From: Gammaproteobacteria bacterium
Lineage (GTDB): Bacteria > Pseudomonadota > Gammaproteobacteria > Steroidobacterales > Foliamicaceae
Assembly (NCBI GenBank): GCA_011523505.1
Contig: WTGP01000018.1
Coordinates: 369,777 to 433,776 of the forward strand
DNA: 64,000 nucleotides
Direction of reading: 5' to 3'
In this document: piece after piece, positions 44,899 to 54,167 of the stretch
Layout of the letters: the number at the start of each line of letters is the position of its first letter
Numbering within the stretch: position 1 is the stretch's first letter
Translations under genes and position numbers: made by a program
Notes under the pieces: generated by a model
Told to the model about the DNA's origin: nothing
The model's input: the letters and a program-made list of their open reading frames with translations, nothing else
Database searches by the model: none

Positions 44899-46281
44899 AT
44901 GACTTTTCCCTCCCGCATCCTTCCCGTAATGGCCGCACTTGCCCTGATTGGCTGCGGCACCGCGTCGATGCCGGCGCTCGATGGCGACGTTCCTCCGGAT
45001 TGGGGCGACACCGCCGTCGGCGAGTGGCCCGGCGAGGAATGGTGGGAAGCGTTCGGGAGCGAGGAGCTGAGCGCGATCATGCAACTCGTCGAGGAGCGCA
45101 ATCTCGACCTCCAGAACGCCGAGCGCAGCTTCCGTCAGGCGCAACTGGCGCTGATTGACGCGGGCTTCGACCTATATCCCACGCCGATCGTGGACTTCAA
45201 CGCCGGCGCTTCCTACAGCGGCTTTGAACCGCCGGGCGGCGACTTTTCCGATGGCCATACCGAATCCGCGAGCCTGGGACTGGGCGTGGCCTACGCGGAC
45301 ATTCTCAGCAAGCCCTACCGCTACGATCTGGCCGAAGCCTCGTATGAGTCCGCCGTGGTCCAACTCGCCAGTACGCAGTTGAACATCCGGGTGCTTGCCG
45401 CTTCCACCTACTTTCGGATCCTCCACGCGCGCGACCAGATCGAACTTGCCAGGCGCAACCTCCGGACCGCGGAGTTCATCGAGCGGTTCACGCAAGCGAA
45501 GGTGGATGCGGGGGTCCTGACCCCCATCGACGCGCTCCAGCAGCAGATCCAGGTGCAGCGGCAGCGCAACGCGGTGGCGCAAAACCGCCAGGAAGAGTAC
45601 GCGGCGCGCGCGGCGCTGGCCATCCTGCTGGCGGAGCCTGTGAGGGGATTCAACATTACGGCCACGACGCTGGAGGGCCTGCAAACGCCCAGGGTGGCGC
45701 CCGGCCTTCCGTCGGAACTGCTCGTGCGACGCCCGGACATCGTGCAGGCGGAACTCAACCTGCGCCGGTCGCGCGCCAACGTCGGCATCGCCCGCAACGC
45801 GCTGTTGCCGAGCATTTCGCTGACCGGGTCGACCAGTACCGCCAGCGACTCGCTCAAGGAACTGACCTCGGACAACACGTTCTCGGTGGGCGTAGGCGCC
45901 TCGCTGGCGCAGAACGTGTTCGACTTTGGCCGGCGCGGCCGCGCGCGGGAAAGCGCCCTGCTGCAGATGGAGTCGTCGCTGGCCAGTTACCGGCAGACCG
46001 TGATCCGCGCGTTCAACGACATCGAAATCGCGCTCGGCAATATCGAGTTGCTGGAATCGCTCCACAAGATCGCCCTGGAAGACCTGAAGCGCGCCGAGGA
46101 ATCGCTGCGGATCACGGAAGTGCGCTACCGCGAAGGCGTGACCGACTACCAGCGGGTCCTGACCGCCCAGGACTTCCTGTACAGCGCGCGCAACAACGTG
46201 CTGAGCAACAGGCGCGCCTACTTCAATGCGATCATAAACTTGTACCAAGCGCTGGGCGGGGGGTGGACACGTGGCCGCTAA
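44899..46281 (+). CDS. TolC/NodT-type outer-membrane efflux lipoprotein
   Basis: Outer-membrane channel of the efflux system, 460 residues. The signal peptide ends in a lipobox (LALIGC), so it is a NodT-family lipoprotein. Two repeats of the OEP domain follow: LQNAERSFRQAQLALIDAGF and RPDIVQAELNLRRSRANVGI. FDFGRRGRARESALLQME and VTDYQRVLTAQDFLYSARN are typical. It lies 12 bases after macB and completes a macA-macB-tolC operon. Ends with stop at 46279-46281. Confidence 0.94.
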   Translation: MTFPSRILPVMAALALIGCGTASMPALDGDVPPDWGDTAVGEWPGEEWWEAFGSEELSAIMQLVEERNLDLQNAERSFRQAQLALIDAGFDLYPTPIVDFNAGASYSGFEPPGGDFSDGHTESASLGLGVAYADILSKPYRYDLAEASYESAVVQLASTQLNIRVLAASTYFRILHARDQIELARRNLRTAEFIERFTQAKVDAGVLTPIDALQQQIQVQRQRNAVAQNRQEEYAARAALAILLAEPVRGFNITATTLEGLQTPRVAPGLPSELLVRRPDIVQAELNLRRSRANVGIARNALLPSISLTGSTSTASDSLKELTSDNTFSVGVGASLAQNVFDFGRRGRARESALLQMESSLASYRQTVIRAFNDIEIALGNIELLESLHKIALEDLKRAEESLRITEVRYREGVTDYQRVLTAQDFLYSARNNVLSNRRAYFNAIINLYQALGGGWTRGR

Positions 46282-46395
46282 GGCCAGCCACACTGCCCGC
46301 TTAACGCCGGTGGCGGCGGTCGCCTCCGAATAGTCCCTCTCTCAAAACTGCCTGATTCGTTTCCGTGGCAGCGTCTCCGGCGCATCCGGCGGCAA

Positions 46396-46605
46396 TCATC
46401 CCTGCAAGGTCAATTGGGGCAGATAGGCAACGACTGGCTTGCGGGTAACGCGCAAGGCCTCCGCATGAGCAATAAGGTGGTTCGCCGGAATCCGGTTATC
46501 CGCCACCAACCCTAAGAGATCACGCATCGAGCAGCCGTTGAGCAGCGAGCGGACGGCAAAATCGATGTGCGCCGGCGGCCTCCCGCGGGGAGCGGGGCCG
46601 CACAG
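46396..46605 (-). pseudogene. possible relic of a leftward gene (3' end)
   Basis: An open leftward stretch of 70 codons with no start codon at its beginning, bounded by an in-frame TAG at 46606-46608. Codon use looks coding: it reads NGCSMRDLLGLVADNRIPAN then HLIAHAEALRVTRKPVVAYL and a stop. I do not recognise the family. The lack of a start and the upstream stop suggest the 3' end of a decayed gene. It may also be chance in GC-rich DNA. Confidence 0.25.
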
Positions 46606-46694
46606 CTAATCCAGCATTGCTTTCGGCGATGGCCGGCGCACAGTTCCGATAAGGGTCTAGACTCGGGCCAGCTGAAGGTCAGGCTGCGGGATTG

Positions 46695-46916
46695 TTACCG
46701 GGTGCGTCCTTTGATCGACACGCGGGCGATGTGGCAGGAGAAGCAGTAGGCGGCGGGGCTTTGATCCGTGGAAGCCATTCCTTCGCGTGAGGGCTCCCGG
46801 TCGGGTGGACTTGATCGTGAATTGCGAAAAGGGCGAGATGTTGCGCCACGGCTCGTGAACGCGTCTGGCATACCCGACAGCGCGACTGCCTTTACAGCAA
46901 CTGCCTCTACATACAT
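46695..46916 (-). pseudogene. possible decayed c-type cytochrome fragment
   Basis: A leftward open frame whose last third has a heme-type motif, AAYCFSCHIARV, near 46740. Before it are low-quality residues with many Ser, Arg and Pro. The pattern of a CxxCH near the C-terminal end recalls P460-type cytochromes, but the flanking residues do not carry a convincing domain. Most likely a broken remnant or chance. Adjacent to the other relic. Confidence 0.2.
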
Positions 46917-46920
46917 ACAT

Positions 46921-46950
46921 TGGACAAGGCTCCTCTCGTCGTGATATATT
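46921..46950 (+). promoter_or_regulatory. predicted promoter of the structured leader
   Basis: TGGACA (46921-46926) and TATATT (46945-46950) are 18 bases apart, each differing from consensus at one position. Transcription would start near 46957 and give a leader of about 180 bases before the ATG at 47136. Best sigma-70-like match I see in the window. Confidence 0.5.
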
Positions 46951-46956
46951 CAGGCT

Positions 46957-47135
46957 TGTAGGCACAGCACAGGCAGCCCTGCCGGGTTGCCTGCCAAATA
47001 GAACAGTCCGGCAAAACGGTGGGATTTGCAAACCCGCCGGGGGCGAATAGGCAGGAATTCTCGCCTTACCTGTGCGTGTGTTTACACGGCCCGGCGCCTA
47101 TATGCGCCGGTGGTTGATCCAAAAAAGGAGGGGCT
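46957..47135 (+). ncRNA. candidate structured 5' leader (three hairpins)
   Basis: Three consecutive stems follow the promoter. Stem 1 is 46970-46993: ten pairs with one G-U and a TGCC loop. Stem 2 is 47017-47039: CGGTGGG pairs with CCCGCCG around ATTTGCAAA. Stem 3 is 47091-47110: CCGGCGC and GCGCCGG around CTATAT. A very strong AAGGAGGGG ribosome site lies after stem 3. The segment GGCAAAAC...GGGATTTGCAAACC faintly recalls the c-di-GMP-I core but lacks its tetraloop helix. It may be a cis-regulator or thermosensor-like leader; no known riboswitch was identified. Confidence 0.4.
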
Positions 47136-47618
47136 ATGAATTCAGAGAACAAAAAAACGGTCCGCGAAAATACCGGATCCTCGTGGTCTTTTTGGAATAC
47201 AGTCACGTCAGCACCGACTGAACGTAGAACCAGCACCAATCCAAGGCCCGCAAACCTTATTCCTAGGGTGACCGCAATCCTAATCGCTGGATTGACAATC
47301 TCTTCTTGCGGCATTTTTGATTGGTTCGACGAACAAATCCCTGACGCTTATATCAATGTACTAGAGGTAGCTGAAGATTCTGGCACTGTTGATGCCTTGC
47401 TGCTAATCGTCTGGCGCGATAATCCGGCCGGACCTGGCGGTCGGCATCTAGTAAGTAGCGTGCTAAGTAGCTACCCCGAAATTATTGTAATTTGGACGAG
47501 TTCTCCTACACTTACTGACCCCTCAGGTTCAGCGATGTTCAGATTCCAAGGTTCCAGCTTGAGATGGGACATCTACCGCGCGGATATGATGGCAAATCGA
47601 ATTCCTGTACATAACTAG
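47136..47618 (+). CDS. small orphan protein, possible lipoprotein
   Basis: A 160-residue product I do not recognise. The start is well set: AAGGAGGGG lies a few bases before the ATG. The first 45 residues are polar, then a hydrophobic stretch VTAILIAGLTISSCGIFDWF contains a lipobox-like ISSC. A shorter form from a GTG near residue 44 would be a standard lipoprotein, but that start lacks a ribosome site. The mature part has beta-type alternation (PEIIVIWTSSPTLTDPSG). Codon use is clearly less GC-rich than neighbours on either side, which suggests recent acquisition. Confidence 0.55.
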   Translation: MNSENKKTVRENTGSSWSFWNTVTSAPTERRTSTNPRPANLIPRVTAILIAGLTISSCGIFDWFDEQIPDAYINVLEVAEDSGTVDALLLIVWRDNPAGPGGRHLVSSVLSSYPEIIVIWTSSPTLTDPSGSAMFRFQGSSLRWDIYRADMMANRIPVHN

Positions 47619-48069
47619 TCGGGGAGACATTATTATCGCGGCGAGTTCGACCCTGCGCGTGGGGTTGGATCAGCGTGCGCGCTCCGTACAATTGCACGTG
47701 TTCGTGACTGAGAACACTGAGCTTGCGCGCAGCGTACGACATTGTGAATGAAACTACCCCTTCTTTTTGCCGACAGAGGGCAATGCTTTGTCACTCAAGT
47801 GGTGTCCAGTATGTGCCATCAATGAATTCTGGTCTTCACGCGGCTTCGCAACTAAGGAGGGCAGTTTTATCCCGCTCTGTTTACTTGCCGTTTCCGCATG
47901 AGAAAATTTCGAGATGCGTACATCTGATTTTTTACACTCCTAGCAATGGGTGTTGTTATAGTTCTTGTGTGGGGCGATTCCACCGCGTTCTTGAATGTAG
48001 AGCCCCGCCAAGACGCGATCACATTTCGGGCATTGCCAGTTCCAGAATTTCTCTTCCCGGAGGAGTTGT
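47619..48069. other. low-GC intergenic stretch
   Basis: About 450 bases with no convincing gene. An open frame at 47723-48073 is of low quality (many Cys, His and Ser, no domain, no ribosome site). A GGAGGAG at its end serves the next gene. No tRNA, repeat or clear terminator was seen. Confidence 0.5.
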
Positions 48070-50424
48070 TTGACGGGTCTTACGCCAACTTGTCAGGCCA
48101 GTAACTTGCGAGAGAAATGCCAAGTTCCTTTTGCCCATTGTACAGGCAAAGCCCCTTGTTCGCTGTGGTGGACGCGTAGCATCCGCAAGCTGTCTGCCCT
48201 TTGGCTATTAGTGTTTTTAGCTTCTTGCGCCCCGATTTCGCGATTAGGTGAGCAAACGGAAGGCGAAGCTGCCGCGTTGGCCGTGCGCTACGCCGAAGAA
48301 AATCACTATTCCAACATTAACGTGGATAACCGCATTTCGCTTGCTACGCTGGAGAACTACCTGAACACCCTTGACGGTGAGCAGCTGTATTTCACAAGCG
48401 AAGACGAAGAGCAATTCCGCAGCCGGCATGGGCATCACCTAGGTCAGGCGATGCGGCAGCAACAACTGGACGCGGTTTTTGAGATTTACCACCTTTATAA
48501 ACGTCGTCGGGCAGAATTTCTGGACTCTGCACAGGATTATCTGAGCAGTCATCCGTCTATTTCCTCCTCGGGGGAGTGGATACTAGACCGGTCCCATGTA
48601 CCGCGGCCGGCCGATACAGTCGAACTAAAGGCGCTGTGGCGGGACCGGGTGCGCCACGAACTAATCAATCTGATGCTGGATAATCGGAATTACGAGGCAG
48701 CCAGCGCTATTCTGCGACATCGTTACAATCTGCAACGCAATAAAGAGCAGCTTGAGTCCGAATCTCCAGTCCCCCTGTTCATTGACTCGTTTGCCCGTGC
48801 CCTTGATTCGCGTTCAAGTTACTCGTCGCTCAATTCCTTCCAGTTGTCTAATAACGAACCACTTAGGGCCCTTGGAGGTGTTGGAGTGCTCCTCGGCGTT
48901 GACAATGATCGGATCGTCGTACGAAAGGTGCTTCCGGGAAGTCCGGCGGCCTCTGGGAGAGGACCGCTGGCAGGCGACCAGATCATCGGAATTGATCCAT
49001 ATGGAAACGGTACGATCGTGGACATTACGGGATGGTCCCTTGGGGATGCGAACGAGTTGATGTACGGGCGTGCTGGCACACCAATCGCCGTGCGCTTTCT
49101 GCGGCGCGATGGAGGAATCGAACCATTCAAAGTGAGAATGCAGCGTGTCAGCACACTTGAGTATCTGCAGGGGGCCAAGAAGAATACCGAGGAAGGCGAA
49201 TCGCATGAAGTGAGCGCGGAGGTAGTAGTACAAGATCCAACGCAGATGCGCTTAGGACAGAGGATACATGGAGTAAAGCGGGGCGCAGAAACGTTAAGCA
49301 TCGGGACGATTAGCCTTCGCGAGTTCTACCGCAACTGTGCCCGCGATGTTGAACAGTTGATTGATCAGTTGAAGGCCAAGGGAGTGGATGGGCTGGTGGT
49401 GGACTTGCGAAACAACCCCGGAGGTAAGGGTGACGAGGCTCTCCTCTTGGCCGGAATGTTTGTGGGAAAAGGCCCGATCTTTCAGTGGCGCGACCAAAAA
49501 CGACGGGTACGGGTGCTTCATAACAGGAAACAGCCAGTCATCTGGAATGGCCCACTAGCGGTTTTGGTGAACCAGAGAAGTGCTTCAGGTTCCGAGATTT
49601 TTGCGGCCGCGATACAAGATTATGGGCGCGGAGTCGTGGTCGGACAGCGAACCCTTGGCAAAGGCACGATGAATTCCAACTATGCGATTAGGGTCAAGTC
49701 TAGAGGCGATTCAAGAAACGCGACGCTAACTATCACCACCCACAAGTCCTACCGCATTACCGGCGACGGTATCCAGAGTCACGGAGTAGAACCGGACATC
49801 CTGCTTCCCGCCGTCGACGGAAACTGGCCATTAGGACGGATGTTGACGCGTGTGTTCGGTTCTTCCATAGCTGATCGGACTTCCGAGAGAAACTTGCCTT
49901 GGGACGAGATTCCAGCGATTAGTTTTCGGCGCTCCGCAATGTCTCCTCTGCCCCTGACATTGCTCCTGGCTGAGCATCAGCAGCGCGCGTTGACGAATGT
50001 TGACTGGCAACTGATGGAGGGTCAAATTGAGCTTTCACGCCAATTCAAGCAACGCCAAAGAGAACCATTGGATCTTGATCAGCGCTTAGAAATTGAGGCT
50101 GCCTGGTTGGCGCAAGAACTGACCAGGGCCAAGAAATGGCTTGCGGCAAGTGGGTCCTCAAAGATCGAGGTAGAACAGGCGCTGGCGGAAACACTTCTGC
50201 AGTGGAAGACACTCTTGCTACCTAACAAATTGGCGTTAGCCGTCGAAGATCCCGCAGTGGCCAGAGCTCTAATGTTGGCAAGAGGCTATGCCTTTGTCCC
50301 GACAGCAAAGCGGGCCGAGCTGAAAATCTACGATCTGCCGCTGGAACAAACCGTGATGATCGTCTCCGATCTGGTCCGGCTGCATAAGAACCCAGCAGCT
50401 GCTTCAGTCCCACCCATGTCGTAG
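48070..50424 (+). CDS. Prc/Tsp-like S41 carboxy-terminal processing protease, lipoprotein
   Basis: A 784-residue homologue of the tail-specific protease Prc. The start is TTG at 48070 with GGAGGAG close upstream; its 50-residue lead before a lipobox (LVFLASCAPISRL) is long, so an internal start is possible. Next come an N-terminal helical region, a PDZ domain (GVGVLLGVDNDRIVVRKVLP), the S41 core with Ser in NQRSASGSEIFAAAIQDYG and Lys in QRTLGKGTMNSN, and a DUF3340-like C-terminal part. It would cleave periplasmic proteins at their C-terminus. Base and codon use are AT-richer than flanking genes. Family sure, recent transfer probable. Confidence 0.88.
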   Translation: MTGLTPTCQASNLREKCQVPFAHCTGKAPCSLWWTRSIRKLSALWLLVFLASCAPISRLGEQTEGEAAALAVRYAEENHYSNINVDNRISLATLENYLNTLDGEQLYFTSEDEEQFRSRHGHHLGQAMRQQQLDAVFEIYHLYKRRRAEFLDSAQDYLSSHPSISSSGEWILDRSHVPRPADTVELKALWRDRVRHELINLMLDNRNYEAASAILRHRYNLQRNKEQLESESPVPLFIDSFARALDSRSSYSSLNSFQLSNNEPLRALGGVGVLLGVDNDRIVVRKVLPGSPAASGRGPLAGDQIIGIDPYGNGTIVDITGWSLGDANELMYGRAGTPIAVRFLRRDGGIEPFKVRMQRVSTLEYLQGAKKNTEEGESHEVSAEVVVQDPTQMRLGQRIHGVKRGAETLSIGTISLREFYRNCARDVEQLIDQLKAKGVDGLVVDLRNNPGGKGDEALLLAGMFVGKGPIFQWRDQKRRVRVLHNRKQPVIWNGPLAVLVNQRSASGSEIFAAAIQDYGRGVVVGQRTLGKGTMNSNYAIRVKSRGDSRNATLTITTHKSYRITGDGIQSHGVEPDILLPAVDGNWPLGRMLTRVFGSSIADRTSERNLPWDEIPAISFRRSAMSPLPLTLLLAEHQQRALTNVDWQLMEGQIELSRQFKQRQREPLDLDQRLEIEAAWLAQELTRAKKWLAASGSSKIEVEQALAETLLQWKTLLLPNKLALAVEDPAVARALMLARGYAFVPTAKRAELKIYDLPLEQTVMIVSDLVRLHKNPAAASVPPMS

Positions 50425-50619
50425 CACAATTACAGAATTTGCGTTGAGCAGTTTCGGATCGTCCGCCGGCCTTGACCCGTTGGCGGTGTGGGCCGCGCGG
50501 AGGTAGTCGACTCAAAGACCCTTGAACGGCTGAAAGAGCCATAGGGGGGCGAAGAGCAACGCGTAGCCATAGCGCGCGCCCTTATGAGTCGCGGCTATTG
50601 CGCCGAAATGGTCTGCAAT
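50425..50619. other. gap before rnr with an ABC relic
   Basis: The 195 bases between the convergent protease and rnr genes hold a 51-base relic of an ABC ATPase signature (listed separately). No terminator hairpin is clear. Confidence 0.5.
50545..50595 (+). pseudogene. relic of an ABC-transporter ATPase signature
   Basis: In frame from 50545 the codons read GGEEQRVAIARALMSRG, almost the same as the ABC signature and Walker-B lead seen in MacB here (LSGGEQQRVAIARALMNGG). It is preceded by an in-frame TAG and followed by unrelated residues and a stop. About 50 bases of a decayed ATPase gene therefore survive between the protease and rnr genes. Confidence 0.5.
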
Positions 50620-52113
50620 TCAAGCTGAAAACAGGTCGAGGTCGAGGTGCCCCCGGTCCTCGTCCACTCGAGCAACGCGCACTAGCACCTGCTGGCCCAG
50701 GCTAAAGCCATGCAGGCCCTGACCGCCCCGCCTGTCGCGGGCGCGGCGGCGACCGTGCCGGGCAGGCAGGCGCCAGCGCGGTATCAATCCCTTCATGCCG
50801 ACCTCCGGCACCTGCACGAACAGTCCCTTGCCGGTTGCATGCGACACGACGGCGTCCAGGGTGTCGCCGAGACAGCCGGACAGATAGCGCAGCTTGTAAG
50901 CCTTTACCGCCGATCGCATTGCTTTCTCCGCCAGGCGTTCCTTTTCCGAGCAGGCTAAGCCCGTTTGCGCCAGTTCGTTGCCGCGCAGCGGCGCTGCCTC
51001 GCCGCGGCCTCCGTCGATCAGGTGCTTGATCGCGCGGTGCGCCAGCAGGTCCGGGTAGCGGCGAATCGGCGACGTGAAGTGCGTGTAGGACTTCAGCGCC
51101 AGGCCGTAGTGACCGATATTGGCCGGCTGGTAACAGGCCTGCTGCATGCACTTGAGCGTAGCCACGGCGATCGCCTCGTACGCAGGCTGACCTACAAGCG
51201 CCCGCAGCGCCTGGTTGATCTCATCGGGATTGCGCGCGGCCGCCTCGGAGAGCGAATGTCCGGCGCCGGAGTAAAGGTGCCGCAGTTCCTCGAAACCGTC
51301 AGCGTCGGGCGGCGAGTGCACGCGGTACAGCGCGGGCATTCGCGCCCTGCCCAGGAATCGGGCGGTGGCGACGTTGGCGGTGATCATCAGTTCCTCGATG
51401 ACTCTGTGGGCGTCGTAGCGCTCGACCTGCTCCATCGATCGCATTTCGCCGCCCGGTCCCAGGCTGACCCGGGTTTCCGGCAGGTCCACCTCCAGCGCAC
51501 CGCGGCGGCGGCGGCCAACGGCGAGCAGGCGCCAGACCGCGTAGAGCCGTTCCACCGGTTCCAGCAGAGCGCCCAGTTCGCGGCGAGCCTTCGCGTCGCC
51601 TGCCTCGATCGCGCTGTGCACGCCCGAATACGTAAGCCTGGCGGCCGACCGCATGATGGCGCGGAAGAACCGCCAGGACTTGAGATGTCCGCGGGCATCG
51701 AGACGCATTTCGCAGGCCAGGCAGAGCCGATCCACACCGGGCTTGAGGGAACACAGATCGTTGGAAAGCACTTCGGGCAGCATCGGCAACACCGAGCCCG
51801 GGAAATACACCGACACGCCGCGCCGGGCGGCCTCCCGGTCCAGTGGATCCGCCGGACGCACGTAGTGCGAAACGTCGGCGATCGCCACGATGACGCGCCA
51901 GCCGGAGCCGGCGGGCTCGGCGAGGACGGCATCGTCGAAATCGCGTGCGTTGGCGCCGTCGATGGTCACCAGCGGCAGCTCCCGCAGGTCTTCCCGCTCT
52001 CCGGAGGATGGAGGACGCGCGGCGATTCTCCCGGCATGCCTGCGCACGCGATCGGACCAGAACGCCCGTAGTCCCGTTTCAGAGATTACGCGTTGTTCGA
52101 TCGCGGTCGGCAT
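50620..52113 (-). CDS. rnr: RNase R/II-type exoribonuclease, N-terminally short
   Basis: A 497-residue RNB-family 3'-5' exoribonuclease. The catalytic motif is TIDGANARDFDDAV with the metal-binding aspartates present, followed by the RNB core (GWRVIVAIADVSHYVRPADP; SPIRRYPDLLAHRAIKHLI) and a C-terminal S1 domain (GCLGDTLDAVVSHATGKGLF). The usual N-terminal cold-shock domains and helix-turn-helix of RNase R (about 200-250 residues) are missing, and a stop lies in frame seven codons before the ATG. The position after purA matches the conserved purA-rnr order. Activity should remain, but unwinding and RNA entry may differ. Confidence 0.9.
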   Translation of the reverse strand: MPTAIEQRVISETGLRAFWSDRVRRHAGRIAARPPSSGEREDLRELPLVTIDGANARDFDDAVLAEPAGSGWRVIVAIADVSHYVRPADPLDREAARRGVSVYFPGSVLPMLPEVLSNDLCSLKPGVDRLCLACEMRLDARGHLKSWRFFRAIMRSAARLTYSGVHSAIEAGDAKARRELGALLEPVERLYAVWRLLAVGRRRRGALEVDLPETRVSLGPGGEMRSMEQVERYDAHRVIEELMITANVATARFLGRARMPALYRVHSPPDADGFEELRHLYSGAGHSLSEAAARNPDEINQALRALVGQPAYEAIAVATLKCMQQACYQPANIGHYGLALKSYTHFTSPIRRYPDLLAHRAIKHLIDGGRGEAAPLRGNELAQTGLACSEKERLAEKAMRSAVKAYKLRYLSGCLGDTLDAVVSHATGKGLFVQVPEVGMKGLIPRWRLPARHGRRRARDRRGGQGLHGFSLGQQVLVRVARVDEDRGHLDLDLFSA

Positions 52114-52233
52114 ATTCGTAAACCGGGGAGATCATTGACATATGGAGCGCTAAAACGCAAAATTCCGGCCTGTTCCAAGCGCCTTGGCGCCCCGGCGGCA
52201 GGTAACCGCGCCGGGTTCGCAAGGCAACATCGT
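52114..52233. other. divergent gap between rnr and tRNA-Leu
   Basis: 120 bases upstream of both genes. No convincing promoter pair is seen; a small AT-rich patch (52128-52150, around ATTGACATATGG) contains TTGACA facing the tRNA but without a good -10 at normal spacing. Confidence 0.35.
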
Positions 52234-52320
52234 GCCGAGGTGGCGGAATTGGCAGACGCGCTGGCTTCAGGTGCCAGTGGGGGCAACCCCGTGGAGGTTC
52301 GAGTCCTCTTCTCGGCACCA
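52234..52320 (+). tRNA. tRNA-Leu (CAG)
   Basis: 87 bases including the encoded CCA. Acceptor GCCGAGG pairs with TCTCGGC (one G-U) and the discriminator is A. The anticodon arm is CTGGC TTCAGGT GCCAG, so the anticodon is CAG. A long variable arm (TGGGGGCAACCCCG) shows a class II tRNA, and the T arm has GTTCGAGTC. It stands alone between the divergent rnr and the paaI gene. Confidence 0.96.
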
Positions 52321-52343
52321 ATCCGCAAGGTGCCGGACCGCAG

Positions 52344-52778
52344 ATGAGCAAGACCGAACTCGAACTGGCGCAAGCCTGCGCCCGGCTCATGTGGGCCAAC
52401 GATCGCGCGTCGAAGGAAATGGGCCTGGAACTCGGCGAAGTCACCCCGGGCGAGGCCTGCGTGCACCTCACCGTCGGGCCCGACATGCTCAACGGCCACG
52501 GTGTGTGTCATGGCGGGCTGATATTCGCCATGGCCGACACGGCCTTCGCCTTCGCCTGCAACAGCCTGAACCGGCAGGCAACAGCCATGCATTGCTCCAT
52601 TTCGTTCATCGAGAAAGTGAGCGCCGGGGCCCGCCTTACCGCGCATGCGTCCGGCCGGGCCCGGTACGGCCGCAACGGCATCTTCGACGTGACCGTAACG
52701 GATGATCAAGGCGCGAAGATAGCGGAGTTTCGAGGCTACAGCCGAACGATCGGAGGCGAGTGGGTCAGCGAGAGCTGA
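52344..52778 (+). CDS. paaI: hydroxyphenylacetyl-CoA thioesterase PaaI
   Basis: Hotdog-fold acyl-CoA thioesterase of 144 residues. The PaaI signature is NGHGVCHGGLIFAMADTAFA with the following FACNSLNRQATAMHC; the rest matches the family (SISFIEKVSAGARLTAHASG). It releases CoA from hydroxyphenylacetyl-CoA species and so rescues the phenylacetate pathway from dead ends. The ATG at 52344 follows the tRNA by 24 bases. It is some 48 kb from paaABCE, so the pathway is split in this genome. Confidence 0.93.
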   Translation: MSKTELELAQACARLMWANDRASKEMGLELGEVTPGEACVHLTVGPDMLNGHGVCHGGLIFAMADTAFAFACNSLNRQATAMHCSISFIEKVSAGARLTAHASGRARYGRNGIFDVTVTDDQGAKIAEFRGYSRTIGGEWVSES

Positions 52779-52796
52779 ACCGGTGCCGGTGTCGCC

Positions 52797-54110
<1,314 letters not shown>

Positions 54111-54167
54111 CAGCGTGCGAGTCCGAGGGCGGGACGCCCCCGCCACCACGGAACTTGGCGGGCGGGG

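Larger units (their letters stand above)
46282..46920. other. gene-poor stretch after the efflux operon
   Basis: About 640 bases with no intact gene. It holds two possible leftward relics (listed separately) and drops in GC content towards its right end. A weak TGGCC/GGCCA hairpin straddles the efflux gene stop (46272-46286). No transposase, tRNA or direct repeat is seen that would explain the decay. Confidence 0.5.

Noticed and set aside
46957..47135. Known c-di-GMP-I (GEMM) riboswitch
   Set aside because: Only the GCAAA-type core words are similar; the tetraloop and receptor helices that define the class are not seen, so it is kept only as an unnamed structured leader.
47723..48073. A 116-codon frame before the Prc-like gene
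   Set aside because: No ribosome site, no domain and a scatter of Cys and His residues; the GGAGGAG at its end belongs to the protease gene.
52079..52492. Leftward frame overlapping tRNA-Leu and paaI
   Set aside because: Runs across a tRNA with a complete cloverleaf and antisense to paaI; no supporting motif.
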